NCBI RefSeq assembly: GCF_014201715.1
Contig: NZ_JACHFD010000024.1
Location: forward strand, 1 to 59,864
Direction: 5' to 3'
DNA from: Haloferula luteola
GTDB lineage: Bacteria; Verrucomicrobiota; Verrucomicrobiia; Verrucomicrobiales; Akkermansiaceae
DNA length: 59,864 nucleotides
Numbering within the stretch: position 1 is the first letter of the stretch; the number at the start of each line of letters is the position of its first letter. The translations under genes were made by a program, and so were the position numbers. Positions 1 to 9,481 of this stretch are shown one piece after another. Under the pieces are notes generated by a model that ran no database searches, had not been told where the DNA came from, and saw only the letters and a list, made by a program, of their open reading frames with translations.

Positions 1-3000
1 TCAACTTGGCGTTGTTGGTCAGGGTAGAATACTGGTTGAGGGCATTGGGTGTGAACCCACGAATGGCCATGCCGCTGCCACTACCCGCGCTGGAGCTGGT
101 TCGATTTCCCATGCCATCGTAACTGTAGCTGAATTCAAGCCCGGGCACAAGGGCGCTGGTCGTGAAATGTTTGGCGGCGGCGGTGACTTCAGAACGGGCG
201 TTGTAGCCGTAGGTCCACCAGGTGCCGTCTTCGCGGCGGGTGAGTTCGCGACGACCTGCGGCATCGTAGTCGTGACCCATGGATGCCACGGTAAGAAGCT
301 GATTGACCGAGGCTCCCGCCTTGTTGGTGACGCCTTCGGTGCGGCCGAGGAGGTCCACGGTGAGTGAGCGCTGGTGGATCAGGTTCCCCCCAAGAGTCAC
401 GGAAACTTGCTGAAGAGTGTCGGTACCCGCCAGTGGCACGAGGGCGGCCGAGAGGTCTGGCGAAGAGATCGTCTGCAGCCGGCTCAAGGAATCATAGCCG
501 TAGCTCTGGGTGGCGACGGTGGTGGTTCCCACCCAAAGGTCCCAACCCATGGGGCGACCATTCTGGTCGGGATCGTGGGCAACTTTCACATCTGGCAGCC
601 AGCGGTGATTTGACGCGTAGGTCGTCGAGACTGCTCCACTGTAAGGCTGATAGGAAAGGGTCTGTGTGGTGGTATAGGCGGCGGTACCTGCCCCACTGCC
701 GGTGCCCACCGCACCTGTGCCCCCGATCCGAGATTCCGACACCTGCCTCGGTCGACCGAAACCGTCAAAGTTAGAGAAGGTCACATCCGGGGTCAGGTTA
801 CCCTCTCCCGAATAATTGATGTTGGTAAGATCCCGCGTAAGAGGAGCATACACATATTCAGTGACGACGCCTCCTTTGGTGATGCGCTGCTTGAGCTTTC
901 CATCCGGCTCATAGAGGTAGGACAAATCATAGCTGGAGACCTCAGTCCCGTGATAACGTTTCTTTTCAAGCAGTCCGGTTCTTGCTTGATAGACCCAATA
1001 GGTCGTCGCAGCCTGACTACCATAAGTCTCCATGCTGATCATGTCTCCATAAGCATCGTAACCATAGAGCCGTTCGTAGACACCCGACCCTTCAACCAGA
1101 GTGGTTTGACCACGGTCATTGTAGCTGGTTGTTTCCGTGAGCCCGCCGGGGCGAGTGATGGTTTTCACCTTTCCTGCATTCTTCTCATTAGCCTGGTAGT
1201 AGCTGTAACTCGTGGTGCCCCCCAAGTGATCTGTGACACGATCCAACTGAGCGTGGGAATAGTAGAAGGAATAGGTCGATGCATTCCGACCATCTATATA
1301 ACGTGAAACACGACCCAAAGCGTCGTACTGGTAAGCTGTAGCATTTGCCGCGCCTGCCTGCTGGACGGATACCACGTAGCCGTTCACCGAAGTCGTGATG
1401 GAATCCGCGGCCGGAGTGGTAGCCGAATCATTCACCACGACTTCCACTCTGCGAGCCTCAGGATGGATGGTGGTGGTAGTGGTCACGGTGCGCCCCGCTG
1501 GATCGGTGGTGATGTTGATCGTGGCATATTTGCCAGCACCCGCCGGGATAAAGCTAACGGACACCTTGCTTTCTGACATCAACGAATCGGGCATATTGGG
1601 ATCGGCCCCACTTGGGTCAGGGTAGGTGTAGCTGCGAGTCCGACGGTAAACGACACCACTTTCACTGACGTAAGCCATTTCTATCTTGGTGATTCGGTCC
1701 GTGCTTCCTTCCTGAAGTCCCTCCGTCGCATCCAAATCGAGTCCAGAGTAGGAAAGGCCACCGAGCAGCCGAACATCATCTCCGAAAGGAGAAGAACTTT
1801 CATAAAAATAGCGTTGGGCATAGATGCCGGTCGAATTGCCACTTGCGTCGATCTCTTCCAGCATACTTCCGTAGCGGAACTCACCCTGATAGAGAGAATT
1901 TTCACGAACCTTCCTGGCTGCATTCGCTGGTGAAGGTTTCAGCGTCGCGGTGAGCTTACCATCTGTTCCATACACTCTTGTGGTGGAACGAAGCGTGTGG
2001 GCGCTGGCAGAGCCTGTGCTTTCAACTTCCTGATGTCCCCATTCGACATAGAGAGGATTGGATTCATCCCCAATGGTGCTCGTAGAATAGAACGCATTCA
2101 CCCAACCGGTGCCTGAGTGACTGCGGAGGCTGCCATCAAGGTAGCGTTCTTCATATTGTTGGACGCCCCCAGGTAGGGTGGTGAGGGTATCGCGCCCTCC
2201 GTTCGGATAGGAGACCGTGGTGACCGCCCCTGTTGCATCCTTGCGTGAGATCACGCGTCCCAAGCCATCCACGACGGTCTCGCTGGTCATGATGCCATTG
2301 ACATCCACCGTGGTCGTAAGGCCCACACGGGTGGATGTGGTGCGGACTGCCGGAACTCCTCCGCCTGCTGATTTCTCAGACCACAGAAGCTGGCCCTTTG
2401 TATTGTAGAACGAGGTCGTTACATTACCTTGGGCGTCTGTCTCGACTAAGGTGTAGGGATCAGGACGGTCGATCCGGTGGACTTCGATTCCTTCGATCAA
2501 GGTCCGATGATAATGACCGTTGAAGTACTCATAAGATTCAGTTTGCGCGCTCACAAAGCCGGCACCCGCCACTTTATAAAGAGTTTCACGGCTCATCACC
2601 CCTTCGGGGGCATGAACGATCACCGTTCGTTCACTCAAACCATCGACTTCGTGAAAATCCGCTAATCCCGGGGGAGGAGGAATCGTTCCGGTTCCCATCG
2701 TCACCGCTCCCGTGGTCCTCTTCGTCACGATGTGGCTGTAGGCGTTCCGGCTATATTGGAATCGGGTGCCTCTCCCTTCATCGTCATATTCAAGCAAAGT
2801 CCGTCCCGCGAGCCATTGATTCGCTGGATCCTGCTGATTGGCATAGTAGATTCGACCGTTTGTTCCCATGAGATCGATGCCGCTGGGGATATCATCACCA
2901 GCCGTATTCTCCACCGGGAACTCATTGCTACTTGCTCCTGAGAAAGCTTCATGGAAGACGATGTCTTGGCTATTGCCCGACGCTGAAAGCGGCCGAAGCA

Positions 3001-4462
3001 CTTCTTCGCCATTCTCAAATCGCACTTTTATCCTAGCGCTTGAAAAACCAGCATTGGCAAGCAGCGGGAGTGTATTCGGATCGGAATGCTGGGGATTGAG
3101 AAGAACTTCAGACTGAAAAGGAGTGAACGTTACTGAATTCCCGGTGGTTCCATACTGATGAACTGTCCAACTTCCATCAGGGCGGGAGGTCCACCACAAT
3201 TTGTCAGCTTGATCTCCCGCTGTGGACGGATAATAGCGGTATTCCGTCACCAATCCCTGAGATGCAGAGGGATCAGGAAAGCTCTCACTGGTGACCCGCT
3301 GAAACCCTGCACCCGTCTCAAGGAATGTCTCAAGCGTTCTCGAAACCACCGTCGAACCATCCTGCACCACCTTTTCCGTGCTGTATACACGAGGCACGGT
3401 TGATGTGGGGGGAGTCACTGTCACCGTTTCGCTTTGACCATTAAGCGTCATCACGAGTTGTTCATTAAAAGGGGAGCATATCGTTTGATCCGTCAATACT
3501 CCCTCTTTCGACCGCTGAACGGAAATCCCTCCTGTCATCGGCGTGATCTTCCACCAAGAAACTGGAGTGCCTGAAAAGGTGACTGATTTTGCCTCGCTTG
3601 CACTGCTTCGGATGTACTCCCTCACATAAGTGCGGACTGAACTGGCGAAGGAGGAAACTGAGGTCGGATTCGAAACATATCCATTCACTCGAAACACCCG
3701 GGTGGGAGTCACGATGTGCTTTTCCTGAGGATACGCAGAATCTGTCGAGTAACTGACCTTTCCAGACGAGGTCACTTCTTCAAGCATCGTGAAGGTGGCT
3801 GCCGCAGGACCAGCCGTAATGGAAGTCAGTGGGCCCGACCAGGAAAGATAGCCAGCTTCTCGAAAAGGTGCGGCTCCGTTCGGGCCCAGTCCCACCATGC
3901 CGGCTGAAATGACCACCCGCCCGCCGGCTGGAACGAATGTTCCCGAATCATCCACTGTCGGTGGATTGCCACCTCCAGGGGGAGGCCCGTCCCCTGGAGA
4001 ATCTCCTCCTCCCGGAGATTCTCCTCCGCCATCATCCTGAGGACCCTTCGATCGACGGAGAAGAAACTGAGAAGTCGGATAAATCTCCAAATCAAGAGCC
4101 CACGTGTATACGTCAAATGAACTTCCCTTCACCCAATTGGAAGCGGGATCTGTTATCAGCTTATACTCAAGATCACTTCCACAGAAAGAAACTGTCCCTG
4201 TCCTGCATCCTTCATCTTCGTTCGCTGAAAGAGTGAATGCCTTAACCTGCCCCTCCTTTAGCTTAATATCGATTTTTCGCGCCGGACCTTTACCGTCACC
4301 CGCTACTCCAAATCCTTCAATATTATCGCTCATTGCCACAATTGTGACGCCGTCCTCGCAGTTGCATTGAGCCCTTACAGAAGGCAAAAGCAAAAGCCAG
4401 GTTGATAATGCAAGCACGCATGATCTACCGGACCACGTCGGCAAGGAATCACTTTTGTTCAT
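1..4462 (-). CDS. Secreted RHS/YD-repeat protein, 3' end outside window
   Basis: The minus-strand frame is open from the ATG at 4462 to the window edge, giving 1487 residues without a stop, so the C-terminal tip is not visible. Residues 1-31 form a Sec signal peptide (hydrophobic core LALSTWLLLLP, likely cleavage after RA). A Gly/Pro/Asp-rich linker lies near residues 142-167. From about residue 670 the chain carries YD-type repeats, clearest at 1040-1480 (YDALGRV, YNDRGQT, YDAAGRR, YDGMGNR). Such repeats build the large beta-cage of RHS/teneurin-like proteins, which can hold a variable C-terminal effector. Whether one exists here cannot be seen. The ATG lies one base after the stop of the GH29-like gene (TAA-C-ATG), so the two are almost certainly translationally coupled. 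Confidence 0.9.
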   Translation of the reverse strand, partial: MNKSDSLPTWSGRSCVLALSTWLLLLPSVRAQCNCEDGVTIVAMSDNIEGFGVAGDGKGPARKIDIKLKEGQVKAFTLSANEDEGCRTGTVSFCGSDLEYKLITDPASNWVKGSSFDVYTWALDLEIYPTSQFLLRRSKGPQDDGGGESPGGGDSPGDGPPPGGGNPPTVDDSGTFVPAGGRVVISAGMVGLGPNGAAPFREAGYLSWSGPLTSITAGPAAATFTMLEEVTSSGKVSYSTDSAYPQEKHIVTPTRVFRVNGYVSNPTSVSSFASSVRTYVREYIRSSASEAKSVTFSGTPVSWWKITPMTGGISVQRSKEGVLTDQTICSPFNEQLVMTLNGQSETVTVTPPTSTVPRVYSTEKVVQDGSTVVSRTLETFLETGAGFQRVTSESFPDPSASQGLVTEYRYYPSTAGDQADKLWWTSRPDGSWTVHQYGTTGNSVTFTPFQSEVLLNPQHSDPNTLPLLANAGFSSARIKVRFENGEEVLRPLSASGNSQDIVFHEAFSGASSNEFPVENTAGDDIPSGIDLMGTNGRIYYANQQDPANQWLAGRTLLEYDDEGRGTRFQYSRNAYSHIVTKRTTGAVTMGTGTIPPPPGLADFHEVDGLSERTVIVHAPEGVMSRETLYKVAGAGFVSAQTESYEYFNGHYHRTLIEGIEVHRIDRPDPYTLVETDAQGNVTTSFYNTKGQLLWSEKSAGGGVPAVRTTSTRVGLTTTVDVNGIMTSETVVDGLGRVISRKDATGAVTTVSYPNGGRDTLTTLPGGVQQYEERYLDGSLRSHSGTGWVNAFYSTSTIGDESNPLYVEWGHQEVESTGSASAHTLRSTTRVYGTDGKLTATLKPSPANAARKVRENSLYQGEFRYGSMLEEIDASGNSTGIYAQRYFYESSSPFGDDVRLLGGLSYSGLDLDATEGLQEGSTDRITKIEMAYVSESGVVYRRTRSYTYPDPSGADPNMPDSLMSESKVSVSFIPAGAGKYATINITTDPAGRTVTTTTTIHPEARRVEVVVNDSATTPAADSITTSVNGYVVSVQQAGAANATAYQYDALGRVSRYIDGRNASTYSFYYSHAQLDRVTDHLGGTTSYSYYQANEKNAGKVKTITRPGGLTETTSYNDRGQTTLVEGSGVYERLYGYDAYGDMISMETYGSQAATTYWVYQARTGLLEKKRYHGTEVSSYDLSYLYEPDGKLKQRITKGGVVTEYVYAPLTRDLTNINYSGEGNLTPDVTFSNFDGFGRPRQVSESRIGGTGAVGTGSGAGTAAYTTTQTLSYQPYSGAVSTTYASNHRWLPDVKVAHDPDQNGRPMGWDLWVGTTTVATQSYGYDSLSRLQTISSPDLSAALVPLAGTDTLQQVSVTLGGNLIHQRSLTVDLLGRTEGVTNKAGASVNQLLTVASMGHDYDAAGRRELTRREDGTWWTYGYNARSEVTAAAKHFTTSALVPGLEFSYSYDGMGNRTSSSAGSGSGMAIRGFTPNALNQYSTLTNNAKL

Positions 4463-4463
4463 G

Positions 4464-6230
4464 TTAGCGCAGGGGGATCAATTGAAGACTCGTAAGAGTA
4501 ATAGGGCTCTGAGCAGACTCACCCTCTTGGGTGGTGGGGCCACAGATGTCGAGAGTTGACAAGCCACTGGGAAGAAGCAACTCCGGTGAAAGCAATGCCC
4601 CAGCTTGGGTGGCTCGCGAGTCTGAAGAGCGAAAAAGTTCCCATTCCACCGGTGCCTCCCCTCCAACTTTCACGATGAGCCGATGCGAACCATCGAAACT
4701 TGCATCGCTAGAAGCAGTGATCTTTAGCCTCACGCGCTTCGTGCCTTTGGAAAAAATTTGCCAGGTTCCCGTTTCCTTCTCATCGCGAAAGGACGTCAGG
4801 CGAAGTTCCGCTGAAGATTCCGAACGCCCCAACTGGGTCCGGGCATCAGAATAGCTTCCTCTGCCAAGCTCTAGCAGAAATGACCTATCGGATCGTTCCA
4901 CCACTGGTCCTCGTCCCATCTCTGGGGCCTTGTTCAACTTGAGTCGGATGACTTTCAGGTCATCACCGAAATTCAGCGAACCCGTGTCCAACGTCCACGC
5001 ACCGACGTGCCCGCTGATCGACAGCATTTGTTCCGACCCCAGGAGCTGGGCTTCGGACGGTTCCGGCAGTAATCCTTCAAGAGAAAGCTGATCGCCGGGA
5101 TTCGAGAAGAGATGCAGATAGACGAAGCAACCATCCTCCCCCTGCCTCTTCAGGGTGGCCACGCCATTCCAGGGATGCCGAAGAAATGGGGAGCGGGAGG
5201 TGCCGTAAATTGACTCTCCGTATTGGCTTAACCACTGGCCGGTTTCATCAAGGATGGCTTGCGCCTCAGGCGGGATTCTACCCTCTCCATCCAGACCTAC
5301 ATTAAGGAGATAGTTCCCGCCCATGGAAGCTGTGGAAATCAATTCTTTGAGAATTTCTCCCGGAGTCTCCCACTTCACTCGCCCCTGACGGTAGCCCCAG
5401 CTATTCCCCAAGGTTCGGCATTTTTCCCAGTCGCCCCCGGAATACTGATGTCCGCGCATTGCGGAATCCGAATATGAGTAATCATCTCGTCCGGTGAATG
5501 CCCAAGGCATCACGGTGTTCGCATCCACCACGCTGGAAAATGAACTCCGCAGATTCGGATGAAATCCATCGCCCGCATGTGCATGCAAAGCGAAGACTGC
5601 TCCATAATTGGAACAAAGCTCCTGAATTTGCGGCAAGGCCACTTCCGACAAATAGCGATCTCTTCCTCCCGATTGACTCGGATCCCACGGCGGCCCTAAA
5701 GTATTCCCCCCTGGATGATACCAATCCCGGTCCAATGCGTAGCTGAAGCCAAGTGGCACACCTTCACTTCGGCAGGCCTTACTGACTTCGGCAATGATGT
5801 CCCGTTTTGAGGGCATTACGTCCACCGAATCGAAGTCCGAGGCTTTAGAATCGAACAAAGCATACCCATCGTAGTGTTTGGCAGTGAAGATCAAATACCG
5901 GGCTCCCGCCCCCTTCACCTCATTCACTAACTTCTCAGCATCAAAGCTCGAGGGATCGAACTGGGTTGCTGCATTGCGATAATCGTCACGTGAGATTTTG
6001 GCAGTCCGCATGATCCACTCAGTATTGCCTGGGTACACTTCGTCCTTGTAGCTCCCTCCCAGCAACGAATACGGACCCCAATGAACAAATACTCCAAAGC
6101 GTTGCGCTCGCCAATTCGCCATTCTCGCTACCTGTGCCTGATCACGTTGATCTCCTGCAAGGTCTGCCCACACGGGTAACACCGACCAGAAACCTAATAA
6201 AGCGATTGCAAATGTCCGATTGAAGTTCAT
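4464..6230 (-). CDS. GH29 alpha-L-fucosidase-like exported protein, nucleophile position altered
   Basis: 588 residues with a signal peptide (1-22, ending VWA). GH29 landmarks are present: FGVFVHWGPYS at 45-55, TAKHYDGYALF at 116-126, GNSWGY at 275-280 and SMGGNYLLNVG at 302-312, followed by beta-sandwich-like C-terminal sequence. GH29 enzymes normally use the Asp of a YGPxDVLWFDG-type segment as nucleophile. Here the matching segment is YGAVFALHAHAGDG (209-222), which puts His218 at that position and also loses the preceding Trp. Asp221 could substitute only if the loop is shifted. The protein may be inactive, a binding protein, or an enzyme of different specificity. It sits inside a run of exported-protein genes, 29 bases after the preceding gene and one base before the YD-repeat gene. 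The family is clear; fucosidase activity is not. Confidence 0.85.
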   Translation of the reverse strand: MNFNRTFAIALLGFWSVLPVWADLAGDQRDQAQVARMANWRAQRFGVFVHWGPYSLLGGSYKDEVYPGNTEWIMRTAKISRDDYRNAATQFDPSSFDAEKLVNEVKGAGARYLIFTAKHYDGYALFDSKASDFDSVDVMPSKRDIIAEVSKACRSEGVPLGFSYALDRDWYHPGGNTLGPPWDPSQSGGRDRYLSEVALPQIQELCSNYGAVFALHAHAGDGFHPNLRSSFSSVVDANTVMPWAFTGRDDYSYSDSAMRGHQYSGGDWEKCRTLGNSWGYRQGRVKWETPGEILKELISTASMGGNYLLNVGLDGEGRIPPEAQAILDETGQWLSQYGESIYGTSRSPFLRHPWNGVATLKRQGEDGCFVYLHLFSNPGDQLSLEGLLPEPSEAQLLGSEQMLSISGHVGAWTLDTGSLNFGDDLKVIRLKLNKAPEMGRGPVVERSDRSFLLELGRGSYSDARTQLGRSESSAELRLTSFRDEKETGTWQIFSKGTKRVRLKITASSDASFDGSHRLIVKVGGEAPVEWELFRSSDSRATQAGALLSPELLLPSGLSTLDICGPTTQEGESAQSPITLTSLQLIPLR

Positions 6231-6259
6231 GCAATTTTCCTTAGGGAATCACTCTCGCA

Positions 6260-7084
6260 TCAACGCCGATCTGGCGTGAGGATCCGCAGGGTACCCACAA
6301 TCGTGACTGCATTTACCTCTGGATTCGACGGGTCCAAATCCTCTGAATCGACGAGGCCGTCACCATCAGAATCGACATCGAAGGGGTCCGTGCCCATCAA
6401 GAATTCAAAATAATTGGTCAATCCATCCCCGTCGTAATCCTCTTCCCGACGCAATTTTGTCAGAGGAATGCCCCAGGCAGCGAGTCGGGCAAGCTGGGCA
6501 TCCACCCACGATTGGCTCATGCCACTGGGAGTCTTTTCCAAGCGGAGCGAAAAGACGGCTTTCAACTGCCCCAGATTGGCGATACCATAATTGGCATCAT
6601 CCGCCGTGCTACTTGTCCACGGATAGTGGTTTGAGGAATCATTCGGATCCTTCGTCTGAGCGTGAATGAGTTCCGAATCCAGCCAACTCGAAGTGGTTGT
6701 CTCATTGTGCAAGACATCGTAGAATGGAGTCGAAATCGACTTAAGCTGGCCAAGGTTCAACGGACTATAATTTGCCTCAATAGCTGCCTGAGTGGTCGGA
6801 GGATCCAAAGTGGGTATCGGCTTATTGGCGCCGATCAATTCAGCTTCGACCTGAGTTGCTAGATCCGGTCTTTCGATTCGCAATGCTTCCAGAGCGGCGG
6901 CCACCATTAACTTGGCTTGGCCGAGGTTGGCGGGACCATGGTGATTCGTGGAGTCTCCCGTCAAAACCGGCATTTCCCAGTTCGTCCACCATTCAGGATC
7001 CTGCCCCTGAGCGGTCAACAACATACCGATGACGGTGCAGAAGGCACCATGCTTCCCTCTCATCGACCTGAAGCGGCTTTTCAT
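6260..7084 (-). CDS. Exported protein with three NLGQ(L/A)K repeats and Asp-rich calcium-type repeats
   Basis: 274 residues starting at ATG 7084. The N-terminus is basic followed by a short hydrophobic stretch (CTVIGMLLTAQG), consistent with a signal peptide. Three units share the core NLGQ(A/L)K at residues 53-58, 110-115 and 170-175, each preceded by a small residue pair and followed by a helix-like segment; I do not recognise a named domain for them. Residues 216-254 form two Asp-rich loops (DYDGDGLTN, DSDGDGLVD) of the thrombospondin type 3/EF-hand-like kind, with the GTDP spacer typical of bacterial surface proteins. The gene lies 43 bases downstream of the YadA-head-like gene and 29 bases upstream of the GH29-like gene. 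Function unknown; cell-surface or secreted structural role is an inference. Confidence 0.8.
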   Translation of the reverse strand: MKSRFRSMRGKHGAFCTVIGMLLTAQGQDPEWWTNWEMPVLTGDSTNHHGPANLGQAKLMVAAALEALRIERPDLATQVEAELIGANKPIPTLDPPTTQAAIEANYSPLNLGQLKSISTPFYDVLHNETTTSSWLDSELIHAQTKDPNDSSNHYPWTSSTADDANYGIANLGQLKAVFSLRLEKTPSGMSQSWVDAQLARLAAWGIPLTKLRREEDYDGDGLTNYFEFLMGTDPFDVDSDGDGLVDSEDLDPSNPEVNAVTIVGTLRILTPDRR

Positions 7085-7127
7085 CCGGTTTTATCTCTCG
7101 TGACTTCTGACTAAACCCTCTATTTCC

Positions 7128-7667
7128 TCAGGATCCCTCATAGTTGCCCATGCTAATGTCGCCTTGCCGATTGATTCGAATGGTTTTCCCATCGCTCGAG
7201 ATCTCAATGGCATGGTTTGCAGGAGACGACCCAGGAGAACTCGAAGTCCCTGGACTCGGATAGCCAATCTTCACCGTTCCATTCTTGTAGATCTCCATGA
7301 CGTTCCGTTTCGTGTTCGAACTCACGCCGTTACCGATCACAAAACGTTCATCATTGGTAGTGTCTTTGTTCCATGAACCTATCACAACGGAATACGGATC
7401 ATACAAATTACAATAGCTCCCCACCAACAAGGAACCATTGGCATTTGAAAGATTATAATTGTGATAATTACCCACCGCAAGCAAACCAAGGTAGGAATAA
7501 TACGAAGAAGAAGAACTTGAAGAACTATATGAATAATCCCCAATCACACCATAACCGCTAATTCTAAATTCATTATCAGCATAATACCCTGCAAATACTG
7601 TCACCGGAACACTCACAACCGCCATACCCATCAGAATATGCTTGGACCACCGAGGAAAGGCTTTCAC
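7128..7667 (-). CDS. Small exported protein resembling a trimeric-adhesin (YadA-like) head
   Basis: 179 residues with a GTG start at 7667; KAFPRWSK then a hydrophobic stretch ending VTVFA suggests a signal peptide. The mature part has short, regularly spaced units (LLAVGNYHNY, SLLVGSYCN, SVVIGSWN, RFVIGNGVSSNTKRN) followed by EIYKNGTVKIG. This pattern recalls the left-handed beta-roll head and connector of trimeric autotransporters and some tail-fibre proteins. No C-terminal membrane anchor is present, so it is not a complete adhesin. A Ser/Tyr run (residues 46-59) is unusual. The stretch 7380-7600 is visibly more AT-rich than its neighbours, which hints at separate origin or relaxed composition. 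It sits 42 bases after the coiled-coil gene in the same run. Confidence 0.7.
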   Translation of the reverse strand: MKAFPRWSKHILMGMAVVSVPVTVFAGYYADNEFRISGYGVIGDYSYSSSSSSSSYYSYLGLLAVGNYHNYNLSNANGSLLVGSYCNLYDPYSVVIGSWNKDTTNDERFVIGNGVSSNTKRNVMEIYKNGTVKIGYPSPGTSSSPGSSPANHAIEISSDGKTIRINRQGDISMGNYEGS

Positions 7668-7709
7668 TTTTTTAATGCTTTGATTTTTCGAAAAACAACA
7701 ATCTTCAAA

Positions 7710-8558
7710 TTATTGAGATACTGCTTTATTCAATTCCACTTCCAACTCCGTGATGCGGGTTTGGGCATCCTTGAGTCTCCCTTTTGCTTCTACTTTCGCC
7801 TGATTCCGGTGAAGTTCGGCAAGAATCGGGTCCAATTCCGCAAGAGAGTTTCTTTTCTCCTCCAAGGAAGGCTCTTCTTTTCTACCCTCCCATGAGGCTG
7901 TGGCAGCTTTTCTCGCCTTTTCAAGCTTCTCTAATGAATTGGCAACCAGAGGATCTAGAATCTGGGCCTGAACATTTGGCAAGTTCTCCTGCAGATCTGA
8001 AGATGACGTGGTCAGGAGCTGTTGCTCCTTTGCCTCTGCCTCGACCGTTTCCCAGGCAAGCTGCATTTCTTCACACAATCCGATCACGGCATCGGACTCC
8101 ATCAGCTCCGCCAAGGCTTCCCGCGCGTCATCCAGCTCTTCCGGGGTCGTCGCTCCACGATTGCAGGCGAAAGCAAGTTCACCAAGGAACTGCTCCCCTT
8201 TCTCCAGAAATTCCAAATCGGAGGAATCCTCACGGAGGGGTAGCAGGAGCTCAGCGGGATACTCCGGCTCGGGAATGGCTGCGAGTTCCGCTTGGATATG
8301 GGCATCCATTGCAGCGCGATGGTGGCGTTCGATTTCTGCCAGTGCGTCCCGACGCTGATCAAGATTTGCCTCTCCCTTTATCAGCTCAAGTTGCTTTCGG
8401 GCGACATCGAGCTCGAAGCGGATAAAGACCGGATCCCGGGGCTGCTCTGCGGAAGTCAGATCTTCGGCTGGCTCCACGGCATTGACCGAATGGAGCAGCT
8501 CGGCACCAATCGCAAGACCGGCGAAGCCGATGAAAAGCAGAATCCGCTTATTGAGCAT
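7710..8558 (-). CDS. Exported coiled-coil protein of unknown function
   Basis: 282 residues. Residues 1-27 form a signal peptide or membrane anchor (KRILLFIGFAGLAIGAELL). The rest is strongly charged and helical: heptad-like stretches at roughly 44-95 (FELDVARKQLELIKGE, RRDALAEIERHH) and 205-280 (LEKLEKARKAA, LKDAQTRITELEVELNKAV), separated by a region with acidic clusters. No catalytic motif is recognisable. It is the first gene of a five-gene same-strand run whose other members are all exported, so a periplasmic scaffold or tether is plausible but unproven. The start ATG at 8558 is followed directly by the basic residues expected of a signal sequence. Confidence 0.75.
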   Translation of the reverse strand: MLNKRILLFIGFAGLAIGAELLHSVNAVEPAEDLTSAEQPRDPVFIRFELDVARKQLELIKGEANLDQRRDALAEIERHHRAAMDAHIQAELAAIPEPEYPAELLLPLREDSSDLEFLEKGEQFLGELAFACNRGATTPEELDDAREALAELMESDAVIGLCEEMQLAWETVEAEAKEQQLLTTSSSDLQENLPNVQAQILDPLVANSLEKLEKARKAATASWEGRKEEPSLEEKRNSLAELDPILAELHRNQAKVEAKGRLKDAQTRITELEVELNKAVSQ

Positions 8559-8625
8559 GATCGAGTGGTAACTCGTTCATTGAGAGCTATGCAAGCACTT
8601 TGTGTGGCAGATTCGAGATCATCTA

Positions 8626-9176
8626 GCAACCTGTTGACAAACGGCCGATCGCAATTTGCCACCGAATGAGGCGGTGATCGTCCTGAAGCCCTGAAGGGGG
8701 ATGTCTCGCCTGCATCGCGGCGACGAGACGGGCCAGAAGATGCGACGATCGTTTGACCGGTCCGAAAGAGGCATCATGAGCCGCCGCCAGCCACAGCTTG
8801 GGGGTCCCGTGGCCGATGAAGTAGTTCAACAGCGAGAGATGGAGCGCAAGCTCCGCACCGAGCTGGCGCGTGGTCAGGTTCTCCCGCCCACGTAGGGTCG
8901 CCCGTCTCAATCTGCCGTGATCGAGAACGTGGCACTAGCTGCGCCCAAGTTCCTCGCCACGCTTCCGCAGCAGTGCCTTGCCGCTCTTGCGCTTCACCGC
9001 CCGGCGGGCCCTCCAGAGCTCCCGTGAACCCTACCGTTCTGCTTCTCCCGTTTGCGCTTCAAAGCATGGGAATCCCTCACGATCTCCCGCACCCTCTCCG
9101 CCTGAAAGCCGCCGACCTCCCCCACCGCGAAGCAGCCCTCGTCGGCGGCGAGGATCTTGGCGAGACCCTATCGCTG
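8626..9176 (-). pseudogene. Decayed DDE transposase, C-terminal part (IS1182-like)
   Basis: Reading minus from about 9030, one frame gives RRAVKRKSGKALLRKRGEELGRS, a stop, then CHVLDHGRLRRATLRGREN, LHLSLL and IGHGTPKLWLA. This matches the usual end of IS1182-type DDE transposases (LLRxRGExxERSFAHxxExGGMRRxxLRGxxN...NLSLLxRxLxGxGTP). Upstream, 9040-9176 continues in a different frame with Lys/Arg-rich residues and its own stop. An in-frame stop and at least one frameshift make it non-functional, and I found no terminal inverted repeats. The subfamily assignment is from recalled motifs only. Confidence 0.6.
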
Positions 9177-9290
9177 TGACTTGAAGCAGTCGGGCACCGA
9201 CGAAGTGGTTTGACGGTTGGGAGAGAGGTGTCGTGTCGGGTTCCTTTCATGGGCGATCCCGCGTGAATGGGACCTATCCAACATCAACCG

Positions 9291-9396
9291 ATGAAAACAA
9301 CTGAATACGAACTCAGACACGACCTGCAGACTCTACCTCGGACTCGAGATCGATAAAGAGCAACCCCTCATTGCCATCCTGGAGCCGAAGCCATAA
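9291..9396 (+). pseudogene. Possible IS110-type transposase N-terminal fragment
   Basis: Bases 9328-9396 encode RLYLGLEIDKEQPLIAILEP and a stop. This resembles the first strand of IS110-family transposases (YxGxDVxKxxxxxAI), which contains their first catalytic Asp. A plausible start ATG at 9291 is in another frame, so the fragment would be both truncated and shifted. It is too short to be certain. Confidence 0.3.
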
Positions 9397-9481
9397 GGAG
9401 GATTCCAAGGACAGCGGATCTTCTCATCATAGGGTCAAACGTCTAACGACTCGCAACTGCTACAGGGGGCTCTCCTACATT

